From contig JANQFL010000002.1 in assembly GCA_028277845.1 (NCBI GenBank), positions 1-64,000 on the forward strand: a stretch of 64,000 nt of DNA. Reading direction: 5' to 3'. The DNA comes from Sneathiellales bacterium. GTDB taxonomy: Bacteria > Pseudomonadota > Alphaproteobacteria > JANQFL01. The notes beneath the pieces are model-generated. The model had not been told where the DNA came from and ran no database searches. It saw nothing but the letters and a program-made list of their open reading frames with translations. Made by a program: the position numbers and the translations under genes. This document shows, piece after piece, positions 36,025-45,064 of this stretch. How positions within the stretch are numbered: position 1 is the first letter of the stretch; each line of letters opens with the position of its first letter.

Positions 36025-38697
36025 TTAGATGATATCGCGTGGGGCCCACGACATGGACCGGAACGTCCTCTTGTAAGCGGATTCGCCGATCTTCTTCACC
36101 TTGGCGACACCCATCTTGTAGTTGTAGTTGCCGCTGATCCAATCGACGATTCGGCCTTCAATGGCATTGGCCGGCTGTTCGGGATGCAGGAAGTCCATGT
36201 AGATCACGCCTTTCTTGATGTGGCGCGTCACATGGGCGACCCCGGTTACGGCCGCGCGGGTCAGTTCGACATTGCCGTTCTTCATCTGACCCGAGAAGCT
36301 GTAATCCGCCCCTTCGACCCCGACGATGGTTTCCTTCAGGCTTGGTACCCGGTCGGAATAGACCATCACCATGTCGCCGCTCTCGATGCCGCGCGACTTG
36401 GCGTCATCGGGATGGATTTCGACATAGTTTTCGGGCCAACGCTGGACAACGTACGGACGGCGCCGGTCGTCGAAACCGGATTGCCACCGTTCGTTGGTCC
36501 GGCCGGATGTCGCCCACAGCTCGTCGCCCTTCGGGTTGAGCCATTCCCAGTAATCCGAGAACAGCGACCACGGGGACTTCTGAATGTTGCAGCGTCCGGT
36601 CTGGCTGTTGAAGTGGGTGAGCTTCTTGTTGTACATGTTCGCGCCCTGCGGCCCGTTGGGGTCGAGCTTGCGCTGCGTGTCATGCAGGCGCTTGGTCCCC
36701 ATCAGGGAGCCATCGTCCTTCATGAACACCGGCCCCTGGATACCGTTGGTGCCGAATTCACCCAGTTTCTGATGCAGGGTCTTGCCTTCGCGGTGGGCGG
36801 CGACCTTGATCATGTGGAAGTCCTTGCGGCTGCCACGCGAGAAGCGCGAGGCTTCTTCCGCGACGTCGTTCGAATTCTTCCAATCAAAGCCGTCGAAGCC
36901 CATGCGCTTGGCCAGCTGTGCAATGATCCACCAGTCCGGCTTGGCGTCGCCCGGTGCATCATAGAACTTGTTGTACAGCCGCAAGCGCCGCTCGCCGTTG
37001 GCCCGCATGAACGTCTCCTCGCCCCAGGTGGCGGCGGGGAAGATGATGTCGGCATAGCGGTTGCCGATGGGATCGACCAGATAGATGTCCTGGTTGACCA
37101 CCACCATGCCGCCCGAGTCGGCGCGGGCCTTCAGGGTATCGATGATATCCTGCTTGTCGTAGGACCGGACCTGATGCGGGTTGGCGACGGTGAGTTCCTC
37201 GAAACGCTGGGCGAGGACCTGCGAGCCGCACATGGACTGGATCCATGTGGTCCCGATGACGTGAGCCAGGCGGGTATGACCCGACATGGTCCAGGTATCG
37301 GTATCCAGGGCGCGGCGGCGCCGGCCCGGCAGCTTCATCGGCGACTTGTTACGCGGATACTTGCCGCCACGCTGGCCGCCACGCTGGTGACCGCCGGCCC
37401 GGCCGATAACCTGACCGGGACGTCCACCGGCGCCGCAGATGATGCCGAGCGCGGAGATGGCCTGGGTGTTGCCCGTATTGTTGGACCAGTAGAAGCCCTT
37501 CTCGATCATGATCGAGGTTTTGGGCCGCTTGCCGCCCTGGGGCTTGGCCAGCCATTCGGCCGCCGTGCGGATCTTCTTGGCGTCGACGCCGGCCACCTTG
37601 GCGGCGTTCTCGACCTTGAACTCGTCCTGGGCCAGGAGCCACTTCTTCCAGTCCTTGAAACCCTTGGTCTGGAACTTGCCCCAGGTAGTGCGCCACTGCC
37701 AGGGCGTGTTACGCGTGCCCTGGCCGAAGCCCGACGACGAACCCCACTTGTCGTTGACCCACTTCTTGATCCACTCGCTGTCTTCCCAGCCGTTTTCCAC
37801 GATGGTGCGGGCGATGGCGTTGACGACCAGCAGATCGGTTCCGGGGGTGACGTCGAGCCAGAGACCGCCGTTTTCCTCGGCATAGGCGACGCCGGCCGTG
37901 CGGCGCGGCACCATCAGGATGGCCTTCTGACCGTTCTGAATCCCCTTCATGATCCACTGGGTCCACAGGATCGTCTTGGTCTCGTACGGGTCGGTGCCGC
38001 AGATGAACAGGGTTTCGGCGTTCATCCAGTCCTCATATGAAGGACCGAAATTGTCGAAGCCCGCATCGCGGAAGCCCGGCGTCGAGGAGACGTCCGACGG
38101 CGTGTCGTGGAAGGTGAAGTTGGCCGTGTTGATGTGACGCAAGGCGTATTTGGAAATGGCGTAGGTGTTCTCGATGTACTGGTACGAGAAGGTTTTGACG
38201 CCATAGGCATTGTCGCCGTGCTTCTTGATCACGTGCTTGCCGACCTCGGCGGCCACATCCAGGGCGAACTCCCACGGAACGGGCTGCAGGATGCCGTAAA
38301 TGCGCATCATCGGGGTTTTCAGCCGGTCGCGGGTGGGAGTCTGCGGATTGTAGCATTTCTGCGCAATGCAGCCGCCACGCAGGCTGGAGTCACCGTCCGT
38401 GTTGACGTACTTGGTGTCCTTGTCGGGGATGATGACCACGTGGTGCGGCTCGCCCTTGTGCAGCACGACGTTGTGCTGGTTCGGGGCGACCCAGGGGCCG
38501 AGCGGCGCGACCGGGAAGTCTTCGCCGAAGGCATTGGTGTCGGCACTGGCGCCGCCGTTCTTGTTGCCGGCCACCGGCCAGCGGTAGACCTTGTAGCCGC
38601 AGGCGACAATGCAATAGTCGCACGCGGTGGTGATGACGTCCGCGTCCTTCGGAGGCAGCGGAACGTTGGATTCGGGGATGTAATAAGGTGTTGCCAT
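36025..38697 (-). CDS. idrA: arsenite-oxidase-family molybdoenzyme, probable iodate reductase catalytic subunit
   Basis: An 890-residue DMSO-reductase-superfamily enzyme related to AioA. The N-terminal cluster site is Cys26-x2-Cys29-x3-Cys33, and Ser104 (in DSSLRGG) lies 71 residues after Cys33, the position where AioA has Ser instead of a fourth Cys, so a [3Fe-4S] cluster is expected. It has no Tat signal; export would rely on the Rieske partner. Two dihaem peroxidase genes plus a Rieske subunit reproduce the idrABP1P2 set of iodate reducers. By hand alignment with remembered AioA, the arsenite ligands around His195/Glu203 look replaced while the Arg/His of RAGGHQ remain. A novel oxyanion substrate is possible. 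Confidence 0.72.
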   Translation of the reverse strand: MATPYYIPESNVPLPPKDADVITTACDYCIVACGYKVYRWPVAGNKNGGASADTNAFGEDFPVAPLGPWVAPNQHNVVLHKGEPHHVVIIPDKDTKYVNTDGDSSLRGGCIAQKCYNPQTPTRDRLKTPMMRIYGILQPVPWEFALDVAAEVGKHVIKKHGDNAYGVKTFSYQYIENTYAISKYALRHINTANFTFHDTPSDVSSTPGFRDAGFDNFGPSYEDWMNAETLFICGTDPYETKTILWTQWIMKGIQNGQKAILMVPRRTAGVAYAEENGGLWLDVTPGTDLLVVNAIARTIVENGWEDSEWIKKWVNDKWGSSSGFGQGTRNTPWQWRTTWGKFQTKGFKDWKKWLLAQDEFKVENAAKVAGVDAKKIRTAAEWLAKPQGGKRPKTSIMIEKGFYWSNNTGNTQAISALGIICGAGGRPGQVIGRAGGHQRGGQRGGKYPRNKSPMKLPGRRRRALDTDTWTMSGHTRLAHVIGTTWIQSMCGSQVLAQRFEELTVANPHQVRSYDKQDIIDTLKARADSGGMVVVNQDIYLVDPIGNRYADIIFPAATWGEETFMRANGERRLRLYNKFYDAPGDAKPDWWIIAQLAKRMGFDGFDWKNSNDVAEEASRFSRGSRKDFHMIKVAAHREGKTLHQKLGEFGTNGIQGPVFMKDDGSLMGTKRLHDTQRKLDPNGPQGANMYNKKLTHFNSQTGRCNIQKSPWSLFSDYWEWLNPKGDELWATSGRTNERWQSGFDDRRRPYVVQRWPENYVEIHPDDAKSRGIESGDMVMVYSDRVPSLKETIVGVEGADYSFSGQMKNGNVELTRAAVTGVAHVTRHIKKGVIYMDFLHPEQPANAIEGRIVDWISGNYNYKMGVAKVKKIGESAYKRTFRSMSWAPRDII

Positions 38698-38709
38698 TGT
38701 CCCTGCTCC

Positions 38710-39321
38710 TTAACCCTGCAGGTTGTCCGCGCGGCCGAAAATCAGGCCGAACACGCCAACTGCGTAAATTTTGTCGCCTTCCAACTCCAGCAGCACCTGC
38801 GGCAGGCTTTGGTATGCCTGACCGGAGATCAGAATCCCGTGACGGGTCAGATCGTAGGTCGACAGATGCAACGGGCAGGCGCCCAAGGACTTGGTATCGG
38901 CCTTGTAGGAACCGCTGAGGTCACCGCCCTGGTGGGTACAGGCATAGTTGAACGCCACCACGTCGCGGTTCGGTCCGATGCCGCCACCGGCGGCCTCGCC
39001 CATCTTGACGATCATCGATTCCGAATAGGCACCGTCGTCCGGGTATGTGAAGTCGACCGGTTCGTCCTGCTTCAGTTCGCTCAGGTTCGCGATGAACTTG
39101 CGCGGATAGCTGGCGACCACCGCCGGGACCTGCTGCGCATGCGGCGTGCCCGGATTGATCATCACCATGACGGTCGCCGTGGCCGTGGCCGCACTCGAGG
39201 TCAGCAGGAACTGACGCCGGTTCATCAGGCACTTGCCGTGCCCCTTGGATTTCACCGCCGGCTTGTCTTGCGGCAAGGCCGGGTCGGTTTTGGCCAAGGC
39301 TTCTGTAGTAAGTGTCGTCAT
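38710..39321 (-). CDS. idrB: Tat-exported Rieske [2Fe-2S] subunit, probable IdrB
   Basis: A 203-residue small subunit that passes electrons to or from the molybdoenzyme. A Tat signal MNRRQFLLTSSAAT lies at residues 33-46, after an extra N-terminal stretch. The Rieske ligands are Cys128-x-His130 (CTHQGG) and Cys149-x2-His152 (CPLH). The extra cysteines that form the disulfide in many Rieske proteins are missing (Gly133 and Leu151), which usually lowers the redox potential. It lies 14 bases after the peroxidase gene and 12 bases before the catalytic subunit. The Tat signal probably exports both subunits as a folded pair. Confidence 0.8.
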   Translation of the reverse strand: MTTLTTEALAKTDPALPQDKPAVKSKGHGKCLMNRRQFLLTSSAATATATVMVMINPGTPHAQQVPAVVASYPRKFIANLSELKQDEPVDFTYPDDGAYSESMIVKMGEAAGGGIGPNRDVVAFNYACTHQGGDLSGSYKADTKSLGACPLHLSTYDLTRHGILISGQAYQSLPQVLLELEGDKIYAVGVFGLIFGRADNLQG

Positions 39322-39335
39322 TGTCCTAGCCTCTC

Positions 39336-40490
39336 TTAATCCGTTTCCACGGGGAGTGGTGCATACGGCGGAAGTTTGGGCGCCTTGACTTCGATTTCGG
39401 GGCCGGAATAGGCCTCGACGAACGCAACCAGGTCGTCCATTTCCTCATCCGTCAGGCCCAAGGGCTTGATCAGAGATGTCTTGTTCTTGCCCATGGTGCC
39501 GTCGGTGAAGTCGTTCGAACCGCCACCGGCGTTGTAGAATTCGACCACTTCACGCAGATCCCAGAACGCACCGTTGTGCATGTACGGCGCCGTGTAGGCG
39601 ACGTAGCGCAGGGTCGGCGTGCGGAACTTGCCCATATCGCTCTTCTGCTTGGTGCGATAGTAGAGGCCCGCGTCGTCCTTGATCTTGCGGTACATTTCCT
39701 GGGTCACGCCCTTGGCGTACTGCTCGTAGCGGAACGTGATCTGCGCCAGGCCGTCCTCTTCCCAACGCTCTGCCGGCGGAACGCCCAGGTTGTAGTAACG
39801 CTGATCCGTCGTCAGGGCGCCGTTGTGGCACTCGATGCAGTTGGCCTTGCCGTTGAACAGCTTCATGCCGCGCACCTGCTGTTCGTCCAGCGCGCTCTTG
39901 TCCCCAGCCAGGTATTTGTCAACCGGCGTATCCTTCTGCACCATCGTGCGTTCCCACGCGGCGATGGCCCGCCAGGCATTACCGAGCTTCGGCCATTCGT
40001 CGCCGAAGATCTGCTTGAATGCCGCACGGTATTCCGGAATGAACGCCAACCGGGCTTCCATCACCTCGGCCTCGCCGTTACCGGCGACGGCGCCGGACGC
40101 TGCCGATTTCGCTTGCTTCTCGAGCGAAGACGCGGAGCCGGCCCAGAACAGTTTGCCGAGATAGGCCGAATTGACGATGGTCTGGCTGTTGCGCCAGTGC
40201 ACCGTGGCCGGATAACCGCGCGACAGGGCGTCGCCGAAAGCCCAGCCCTGGCTCGGCTCGTGGCACGACACGCAGGCCGTCGAGGCGTCACCGCCGAGAC
40301 GGGGATCGAAGAACAGCTTCTTGCCCAGCTCGATCTTCTCGGGCGTCTGCGGGTTGTCGGCCGGAACCGGCGGGTCACCCAGCGGAGCCAACGGCGGGTT
40401 GGTGTCCGCCAGCGCACCGGATGCGGTGATCTGCGCTACGGCGACGATCGCGGCCGCGGCGAAGATTGTGGTTGTCTTTCCCATTTTCAT
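39336..40490 (-). CDS. dihaem cytochrome c peroxidase/MauG-family protein (IdrP-like, second)
   Basis: A 384-residue periplasmic protein with a signal peptide ending ASGALA. Two haem c sites are present: CVSCH (Cys73-His77) and CIECH (Cys218-His222). Conserved peroxidase features include RNSQTIVNSAY after the first haem and the late TAPYMHNGAFWDL. In iodate reducers, IdrP1 and IdrP2 are thought to remove hydrogen peroxide or intermediates made during iodate reduction. Which of the two genes corresponds to P1 is not settled. An in-frame ATG two codons in is an equally good start. Confidence 0.82.
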   Translation of the reverse strand: MKMGKTTTIFAAAAIVAVAQITASGALADTNPPLAPLGDPPVPADNPQTPEKIELGKKLFFDPRLGGDASTACVSCHEPSQGWAFGDALSRGYPATVHWRNSQTIVNSAYLGKLFWAGSASSLEKQAKSAASGAVAGNGEAEVMEARLAFIPEYRAAFKQIFGDEWPKLGNAWRAIAAWERTMVQKDTPVDKYLAGDKSALDEQQVRGMKLFNGKANCIECHNGALTTDQRYYNLGVPPAERWEEDGLAQITFRYEQYAKGVTQEMYRKIKDDAGLYYRTKQKSDMGKFRTPTLRYVAYTAPYMHNGAFWDLREVVEFYNAGGGSNDFTDGTMGKNKTSLIKPLGLTDEEMDDLVAFVEAYSGPEIEVKAPKLPPYAPLPVETD

Positions 40491-40505
40491 TGTTCCGTTC
40501 CGATC

Positions 40506-41639
40506 TCAATTGCGGGCATCGCGCCAGTTTTCGATAGCCGGATACTCAAGCGGGATTTTGTCCTTCCAGACATAATCCGGACCGGTCAGCGGATCGCCCG
40601 ACAAGGCTTCCAGGAAGGCCACCAGATCGGCGCGCTCTTCACTGCTCAGCCCAAGCGGCTTGATGCGGGGATCCTTGTTGACGTCGTTGCCGCCGCCGCG
40701 GTTGTAGAAATTCACGACGTCCTTCAACGTGGCCAACATGCCGTTGTGCATGTACGGCGCCGTGTATTTCAGTTCGCGCAGGCTCGGCGTCATGAACTTG
40801 CCGATGTCGCTGCCGTCCGACTTGTGAGTGCGGATATGGGCGCCGACGTCGCGGCGGATGTTCATGATGTTTTCGATGCCCTGGAACAGGCCGAAGGCCA
40901 CATAGGTGGTGTGGCGGACCGGGTTGCTCCAGATTTCCGGATTGTTCGGCACACCGGTGTTGTGTGCCTTGTCGTCGCTGAACAGCGGACCGTTGTGGCA
41001 TTGGGCGCAGCCGGCCTTGCCCTTGAACAGCTCGAAACCGTTCTGGGCGGACACCGACATGGTGCCCTTGTCGAACGGCGCGTTGCGCGACGTCAGGGTC
41101 TTCATAAACTCCGGTAGGGCCTTGCGGACGGAGCCGTTGGAGGGCTCGCCATAACCGGCGTCCTTGAACATCTTGACATAGACCGGGTCCTGCTTGATGC
41201 GCTCCTGCATCAGACGCATGTCCATGTTCATGATGTAGGTCTCCGTGATGTTCTCACGGGTAACGTCGTTCAGGTTGGTGCCGACGCGGCCGTCGTGGAA
41301 CCAGGCCGCCTTGTAGGCCGTGTTGATCAGCGACGGCGTGTTGCGCCAGCCGTCCGATCCCGGATACAGGGCCGACAGCGGCTTGCCGTCGGAGAAACCC
41401 TTGTTCGGGTCATGGCAGGTGGCGCAGCTGATCGCGGCGTCTCCCGACAGGCGAACGTCATAAAACAGACGCTTCCCCAGCGCCGCCTTCTTGGCGTCGA
41501 CCTTGAGCGGTTTCACGGGCCCGAAGGCCATGTCGTCCGCAGCGAAGCTACCGGTTGTCGGCCAAGCCAACAGTCCGGCTGACGCAATCGCTGCCGCGGC
41601 GACGAAGCCTTTGGCGTGCGTGCTTATTTTGAAGGTCAT
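40506..41639 (-). CDS. dihaem cytochrome c peroxidase/MauG-family protein (IdrP-like, first)
   Basis: The first gene of the long reductase operon, 377 residues, with a signal peptide ending TTGSFA. Haem c sites are CATCH (Cys72-His76) and CAQCH (Cys211-His215). It shares with the next gene the RNTPSLINTAY-type segment after haem 1 and the C-terminal TAPYMHNGMLATLKDVV, so the pair probably arose by duplication. It starts about 45 bp from the predicted sigma-54 transcription start. A role in peroxide removal beside the molybdoenzyme is inferred from known idr clusters. Confidence 0.82.
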   Translation of the reverse strand: MTFKISTHAKGFVAAAAIASAGLLAWPTTGSFAADDMAFGPVKPLKVDAKKAALGKRLFYDVRLSGDAAISCATCHDPNKGFSDGKPLSALYPGSDGWRNTPSLINTAYKAAWFHDGRVGTNLNDVTRENITETYIMNMDMRLMQERIKQDPVYVKMFKDAGYGEPSNGSVRKALPEFMKTLTSRNAPFDKGTMSVSAQNGFELFKGKAGCAQCHNGPLFSDDKAHNTGVPNNPEIWSNPVRHTTYVAFGLFQGIENIMNIRRDVGAHIRTHKSDGSDIGKFMTPSLRELKYTAPYMHNGMLATLKDVVNFYNRGGGNDVNKDPRIKPLGLSSEERADLVAFLEALSGDPLTGPDYVWKDKIPLEYPAIENWRDARN

Positions 41640-41693
41640 TGACTCTTTCCTTCCTTGGATGCGGGTTTACCCACGTTGAATCACCTTTACGTG

Positions 41694-41709
41694 AGCAATT
41701 TCCATGCCA
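41694..41709 (-). promoter_or_regulatory. sigma-54 promoter of the reductase operon
   Basis: The minus strand reads TGGCATGGAAATTGCT, matching the consensus TGGCACG-N4-TTGCW with the invariant GG and GC in register. Transcription would start near 41683, giving a leader of about 45 bases before the first peroxidase gene. No competing sigma-70 promoter was noticed. Sigma-54 promoters need an NtrC-type activator, and one is encoded 6 kb away. Confidence 0.8.
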
Positions 41710-41747
41710 TATCCACACAAATGGTATGGAAAATTTATTCTTTTAAA

Positions 41748-41850
41748 TTCAATGACTTAACTGAACCGATATTGAACCGGGCGGCGCCTGCCGGGCATGC
41801 CGCGCGCTTTTGTTCAATTATCCCCGCGGCGATTCGACATTTGATTCAAT
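41748..41850 (-). promoter_or_regulatory. candidate activator-binding sites upstream of the reductase operon
   Basis: Repeated TTCAAT/ATTGAA elements occur at 41748-41753, 41771-41776, 41808-41819 (TTTTGTTCAATT) and 41839-41850 (ATTTGATTCAAT). The 12-mer TTTTGTTCAATT is identical to one upstream of the cytochrome operon (47257-47268), and lies about 100 bp upstream of the -24 element, a typical enhancer distance. Confidence 0.55.
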
Positions 41851-41867
41851 CCCTGTCCCCGTCTGGC

Positions 41868-41902
41868 AAAAACAATGCCCCGGCCGATGGACCGGGGCAT
41901 TG
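41868..41902 (-). terminator. terminator of the membrane cytochrome operon
   Basis: An 11-bp stem (CAATGCCCCGG 41873-41883 with CCGGGGCATTG 41892-41902) and an 8-base loop. On the minus strand it is followed by five T (41872-41868). It begins 29 bases after the trihaem cytochrome stop and separates the two sigma-54-controlled operons. Confidence 0.93.
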
Positions 41903-41930
41903 CGTTCGATCAAACGAAAAACAGGTTATT

Positions 41931-44213
41931 TCAGGTGTTTTCGAAGCGTTTGCGCTGGCGGCGGGCGGCGCCGAAAAACAGCAGCCCGGCGATCAGGCCG
42001 CTGGCGCCGGTCGACCCGTAGACCAGGGCGGGTTCTTCGTCGGGTTCCAGCAACAGCCAGTACCACGACGTCATGGTGTGCCGTCCGCCCTTCTCGCCTG
42101 CAATACCGTCCCAGTTGGCAAAGGCGATCGGTATGTAACGGCCCGCTTCGAACTGCAGGTCGTTGGCATCGTCCGAGGTTAACGGCCGCTGCATAACGAC
42201 CTGCCATTGGCCGTCTTTCCACGTGCCGGTGGACTTGAGACCCGTATCGCCTTGCCGTGGCACCGGCGGCTTGTCGGGTCCCTTGGCATCCAGCACCACC
42301 GCCATCTCCGGCACCGCCGGTTCGGCGCTGGGCGCGCGCCAATACCACATGTTCACCGCGTGGCCGGGATCGCCGTGACGGAACCAGGGCTTTTCGCTGG
42401 TGGTGGGGATTTCCGCCGGAAACTGCACCGCGAGGGCATCCGGCGTCGGGTCGACGTCGTCGAGACGGTACATTTTCTCCAACTTGTCCCCGGGCACCGA
42501 ATAGGTCCGGTCGTCGACATCGAGGCGCAGGGCCACGTCGGTCTCGTTGAACAGGGCGCGCACGGTGATGCGATCGTTCAGCGAGAAAAAAAGACGCGGC
42601 TCCTTGATGATATTGGGCGCCAGGGCGAATGTGATCGGCACGGCCTGCTCCCAGGCCGGATCGTCCGGCGTCGCCGGCAGGGCGCCGTCGATGCGGATCC
42701 CACGCAACACGGTTTCGCCGCCGACCAGCGGCACGGCGTTGTCGCGCAGCGTCATGGCATAGTTGGAGACATGCCAGCGGTCCTCCACCGACATGGTGGT
42801 GGTGTGTTCGGGCATGGGTGTCGAACGGATACCGGTGCTGACGCGCTGGAACACGTCGCGGGCATCGGAAGTGGCCCGCCAGGTTTCCGGCCGAGTCAGG
42901 TTGCGCGGCCAGATGCGGTCCTGCCAGTCGTCCTTCAGCCGCTTGCCCGACGTAATGTTGCCGCGGCCTTCTTCGCCATGGCACTGCACGCAGGCCTTGA
43001 CGAACAGCTCGCGTCCCTTGGCGATGGATTCGGCGGAGCTTTCGACACGGGTTCCTTCGTCGATGGGCAGAAGTTCGAGTTCTTCCTCTTCCCAGCCGCC
43101 GAACACCTTGATGTAGTGGATCAGCGCATCCACCTCGGCGTCGTTGAGGATCGTCTTCCAACCCGGCATGGACGTGCCGGGCAGCCCGTCGCGGATGGTC
43201 GCGCGCAAGTCGTCGTCGGAGGGAAATTCGTTATCGGCATGGGTGGTCTTGTACTTGAACGTACCCAGCGTGAAGTCACGCGGTTTCGGGTACATGAACT
43301 CCGCGGCGGGGCCCAGGCCGTCGCCGTCCTCGCCGTGGCAGTGAGCACAGCGCTTCATATAGAGCGCTTCAACCGCTTCCTCGTCCAGGGCGCCGCCTTC
43401 GGATGCGGCTTCCGACGATTCCTCGGCTGCGGCCGGTTCGGCACTGCCTTCCTCCAGTTCCCACGACCGCGGCACATGGCCGGTGTAGTCGTAGAGGAAC
43501 AGGATGATCTTCCAGACCTCGTCCTCGCTCAGCATTTCGTGCCAGACCGGCATGGCAGAGGCCCATGGCGCGCCTTCGCGGGGCAGGCCGGGCGCGCCGG
43601 TGGTGATGCGCCAGAACAGGTAGCTTTCCTGCAGCTGGGCGATGGTGCCGACATCCTGGAAATTGGCCGGGCGCGGATTGAAACCCTCGCCGAAATGGCC
43701 TTGCCCGTCGAGCAGGTCGCCGTGGCAGTAGATGCAGTTCTTGTAGTAGAGCTCGCCGCCCTCGGCGACCAGTTCGGCGAATTCCTCGCTGCCCTCTTCC
43801 GCCTGCTCGCGCAACGGATTGGTCAGGCTGAGCAGATCATAGGACTTGCCGTAGACCCGGATCGACGACGGCGGCGCGGGGTGCACCGTGCGCAATTCGA
43901 TGGGCGCCGCGGAATCCGGCTTGACCATGTCGTAGGTGAAGGCGCCGACGCCGCCGACCACGACCAGCAAGGCGATAACGCGCGGGATCAACAGCTTGGG
44001 ATGGCCAAGCAGGGCCCGGATAGGTTCGGCCATGCGCTGCGCCGTCGGTTCGTGGAAGGTGCCGACCATCAGAATGCCGATGACGCAGAACACCATGTAC
44101 TGGATCAGCAGCGACTGGGGGATCGGCGGCCAGATCACGTATTTGAAGACGGTGTACAACCCCACGGCCACCAGGATGGACAGGAACAGGGGATGGGTGA
44201 CGGTCCGGATCAC
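41931..44213 (-). CDS. membrane-anchored trihaem cytochrome c fused to ethylbenzene-dehydrogenase-type haem domain
   Basis: A 760-residue protein. Three membrane helices lie near residues 10-27, 35-53 and 77-93. Three c-type haem sites follow: CIYCH (160-164), CAHCH (289-293) and CVQCH (408-412), separated by an acidic Glu/Ala linker. Residues about 520-735 resemble the EB_dh haem-b-binding domain seen in gamma subunits of ethylbenzene dehydrogenase-type enzymes (RLFFSLNDRITVRALFNETD). A last helix near 738-752 gives a cytoplasmic tail. The start overlaps the dihaem gene stop (ATGA). It probably carries electrons between the membrane complex and periplasmic redox partners. Confidence 0.78.
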   Translation of the reverse strand: MIRTVTHPLFLSILVAVGLYTVFKYVIWPPIPQSLLIQYMVFCVIGILMVGTFHEPTAQRMAEPIRALLGHPKLLIPRVIALLVVVGGVGAFTYDMVKPDSAAPIELRTVHPAPPSSIRVYGKSYDLLSLTNPLREQAEEGSEEFAELVAEGGELYYKNCIYCHGDLLDGQGHFGEGFNPRPANFQDVGTIAQLQESYLFWRITTGAPGLPREGAPWASAMPVWHEMLSEDEVWKIILFLYDYTGHVPRSWELEEGSAEPAAAEESSEAASEGGALDEEAVEALYMKRCAHCHGEDGDGLGPAAEFMYPKPRDFTLGTFKYKTTHADNEFPSDDDLRATIRDGLPGTSMPGWKTILNDAEVDALIHYIKVFGGWEEEELELLPIDEGTRVESSAESIAKGRELFVKACVQCHGEEGRGNITSGKRLKDDWQDRIWPRNLTRPETWRATSDARDVFQRVSTGIRSTPMPEHTTTMSVEDRWHVSNYAMTLRDNAVPLVGGETVLRGIRIDGALPATPDDPAWEQAVPITFALAPNIIKEPRLFFSLNDRITVRALFNETDVALRLDVDDRTYSVPGDKLEKMYRLDDVDPTPDALAVQFPAEIPTTSEKPWFRHGDPGHAVNMWYWRAPSAEPAVPEMAVVLDAKGPDKPPVPRQGDTGLKSTGTWKDGQWQVVMQRPLTSDDANDLQFEAGRYIPIAFANWDGIAGEKGGRHTMTSWYWLLLEPDEEPALVYGSTGASGLIAGLLFFGAARRQRKRFENT

Positions 44214-45064
44214 TGGGCGTCCCCCTTGGCGTCCAGGGTCATCAGGTAATCGATAATCATATCCAGCTCGCTGACCCGCATCTGGTCGCCGAAATCGTCC
44301 GGCATCATGTCGGCCTCGAAGCCTTCGGCGATGGTGGCATTGGGATCGAGGATGGCTTCGCGGATGCCGTCGCGGCCCAGCTTGGCGCCCAGGCTATGCA
44401 AGGGCGGTCCGGCATCGGCACCCGAGTCGTTGACGTCGTGACAGGCCGAACAGGTGTATTTGTCGAGCGCCACCTGGGCGCTCTCGGCCGGGCCCTCTTC
44501 TTCCCCGTCCTCATCATCCCCGGCCACGTCCTCGCCGTCATCGCCGGTCGGCAGGGGCACCGTGACATCCACGCCGGTACGGTCCTGCAGGAAGGCGATC
44601 AAGGCGTTCATCTCCACCTCCGACAGGGAAATCGGCGCAGCGTCGACGGCGGGCATCGGACTGACCGTATCGTTGGTGCCCTTCTTGCCGAAACCGGGCA
44701 CCACGTATGCCGATGTGTCGACCATAGATTCGCGGAGATAGATTTCGATGGCCGCCGCACCCTCTTCACCCTTGGCTTCGCCCTCGTAGTTGGCGTTGCC
44801 GAGGCGGTCCGCCCAGGTTTCGGCCAGGTTGAGCTTCAGCAGATCCGGCGCACGGCCCAAATCGTTGTGGCACAAAGTGCATGTACCCTTGCCCGAAAAC
44901 AGCCGCTCGCCCCAGGCGATCATGGCCGGCATGTCGAGCCCGTCCGCGGCTACCGGCGCCTCATCCGTAGGCGGGTCCGATTGCACCTGCGGCAGGATGT
45001 TGGCGAACAGGGTGTAAGCCAGCAACACGACGACGCTGAAGGCGAGAACCCGGACCAGGGTCAT
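44210..45064 (-). CDS. membrane-anchored dihaem cytochrome c
   Basis: A 284-residue protein with a single N-terminal helix (residues 3-22, LVRVLAFSVVVLLAYTLFA) acting as an uncleaved anchor. Two haem c sites, CTLCH (Cys62-His66) and CSACH (Cys205-His209), belong to two cytochrome c domains joined by a very acidic Asp/Glu linker at about 173-192. Met ligands are plausible in SPMPAVDAA and ADMMPDDFG. The ATG at 45064 overlaps the stop of the bd-like gene, and its own stop overlaps the trihaem start. The longer open frame upstream is a shadow of the bd-like gene. Confidence 0.82.
   Translation of the reverse strand: MTLVRVLAFSVVVLLAYTLFANILPQVQSDPPTDEAPVAADGLDMPAMIAWGERLFSGKGTCTLCHNDLGRAPDLLKLNLAETWADRLGNANYEGEAKGEEGAAAIEIYLRESMVDTSAYVVPGFGKKGTNDTVSPMPAVDAAPISLSEVEMNALIAFLQDRTGVDVTVPLPTGDDGEDVAGDDEDGEEEGPAESAQVALDKYTCSACHDVNDSGADAGPPLHSLGAKLGRDGIREAILDPNATIAEGFEADMMPDDFGDQMRVSELDMIIDYLMTLDAKGDAQ

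Noticed and set aside
36025-39321. Straightforward arsenite oxidase AioBA
   Set aside because: The family is right, but two adjacent dihaem peroxidases, a gene order typical of idr clusters and apparently altered arsenite ligands make iodate reductase or a related enzyme more likely. No arsenic resistance genes are in the window.
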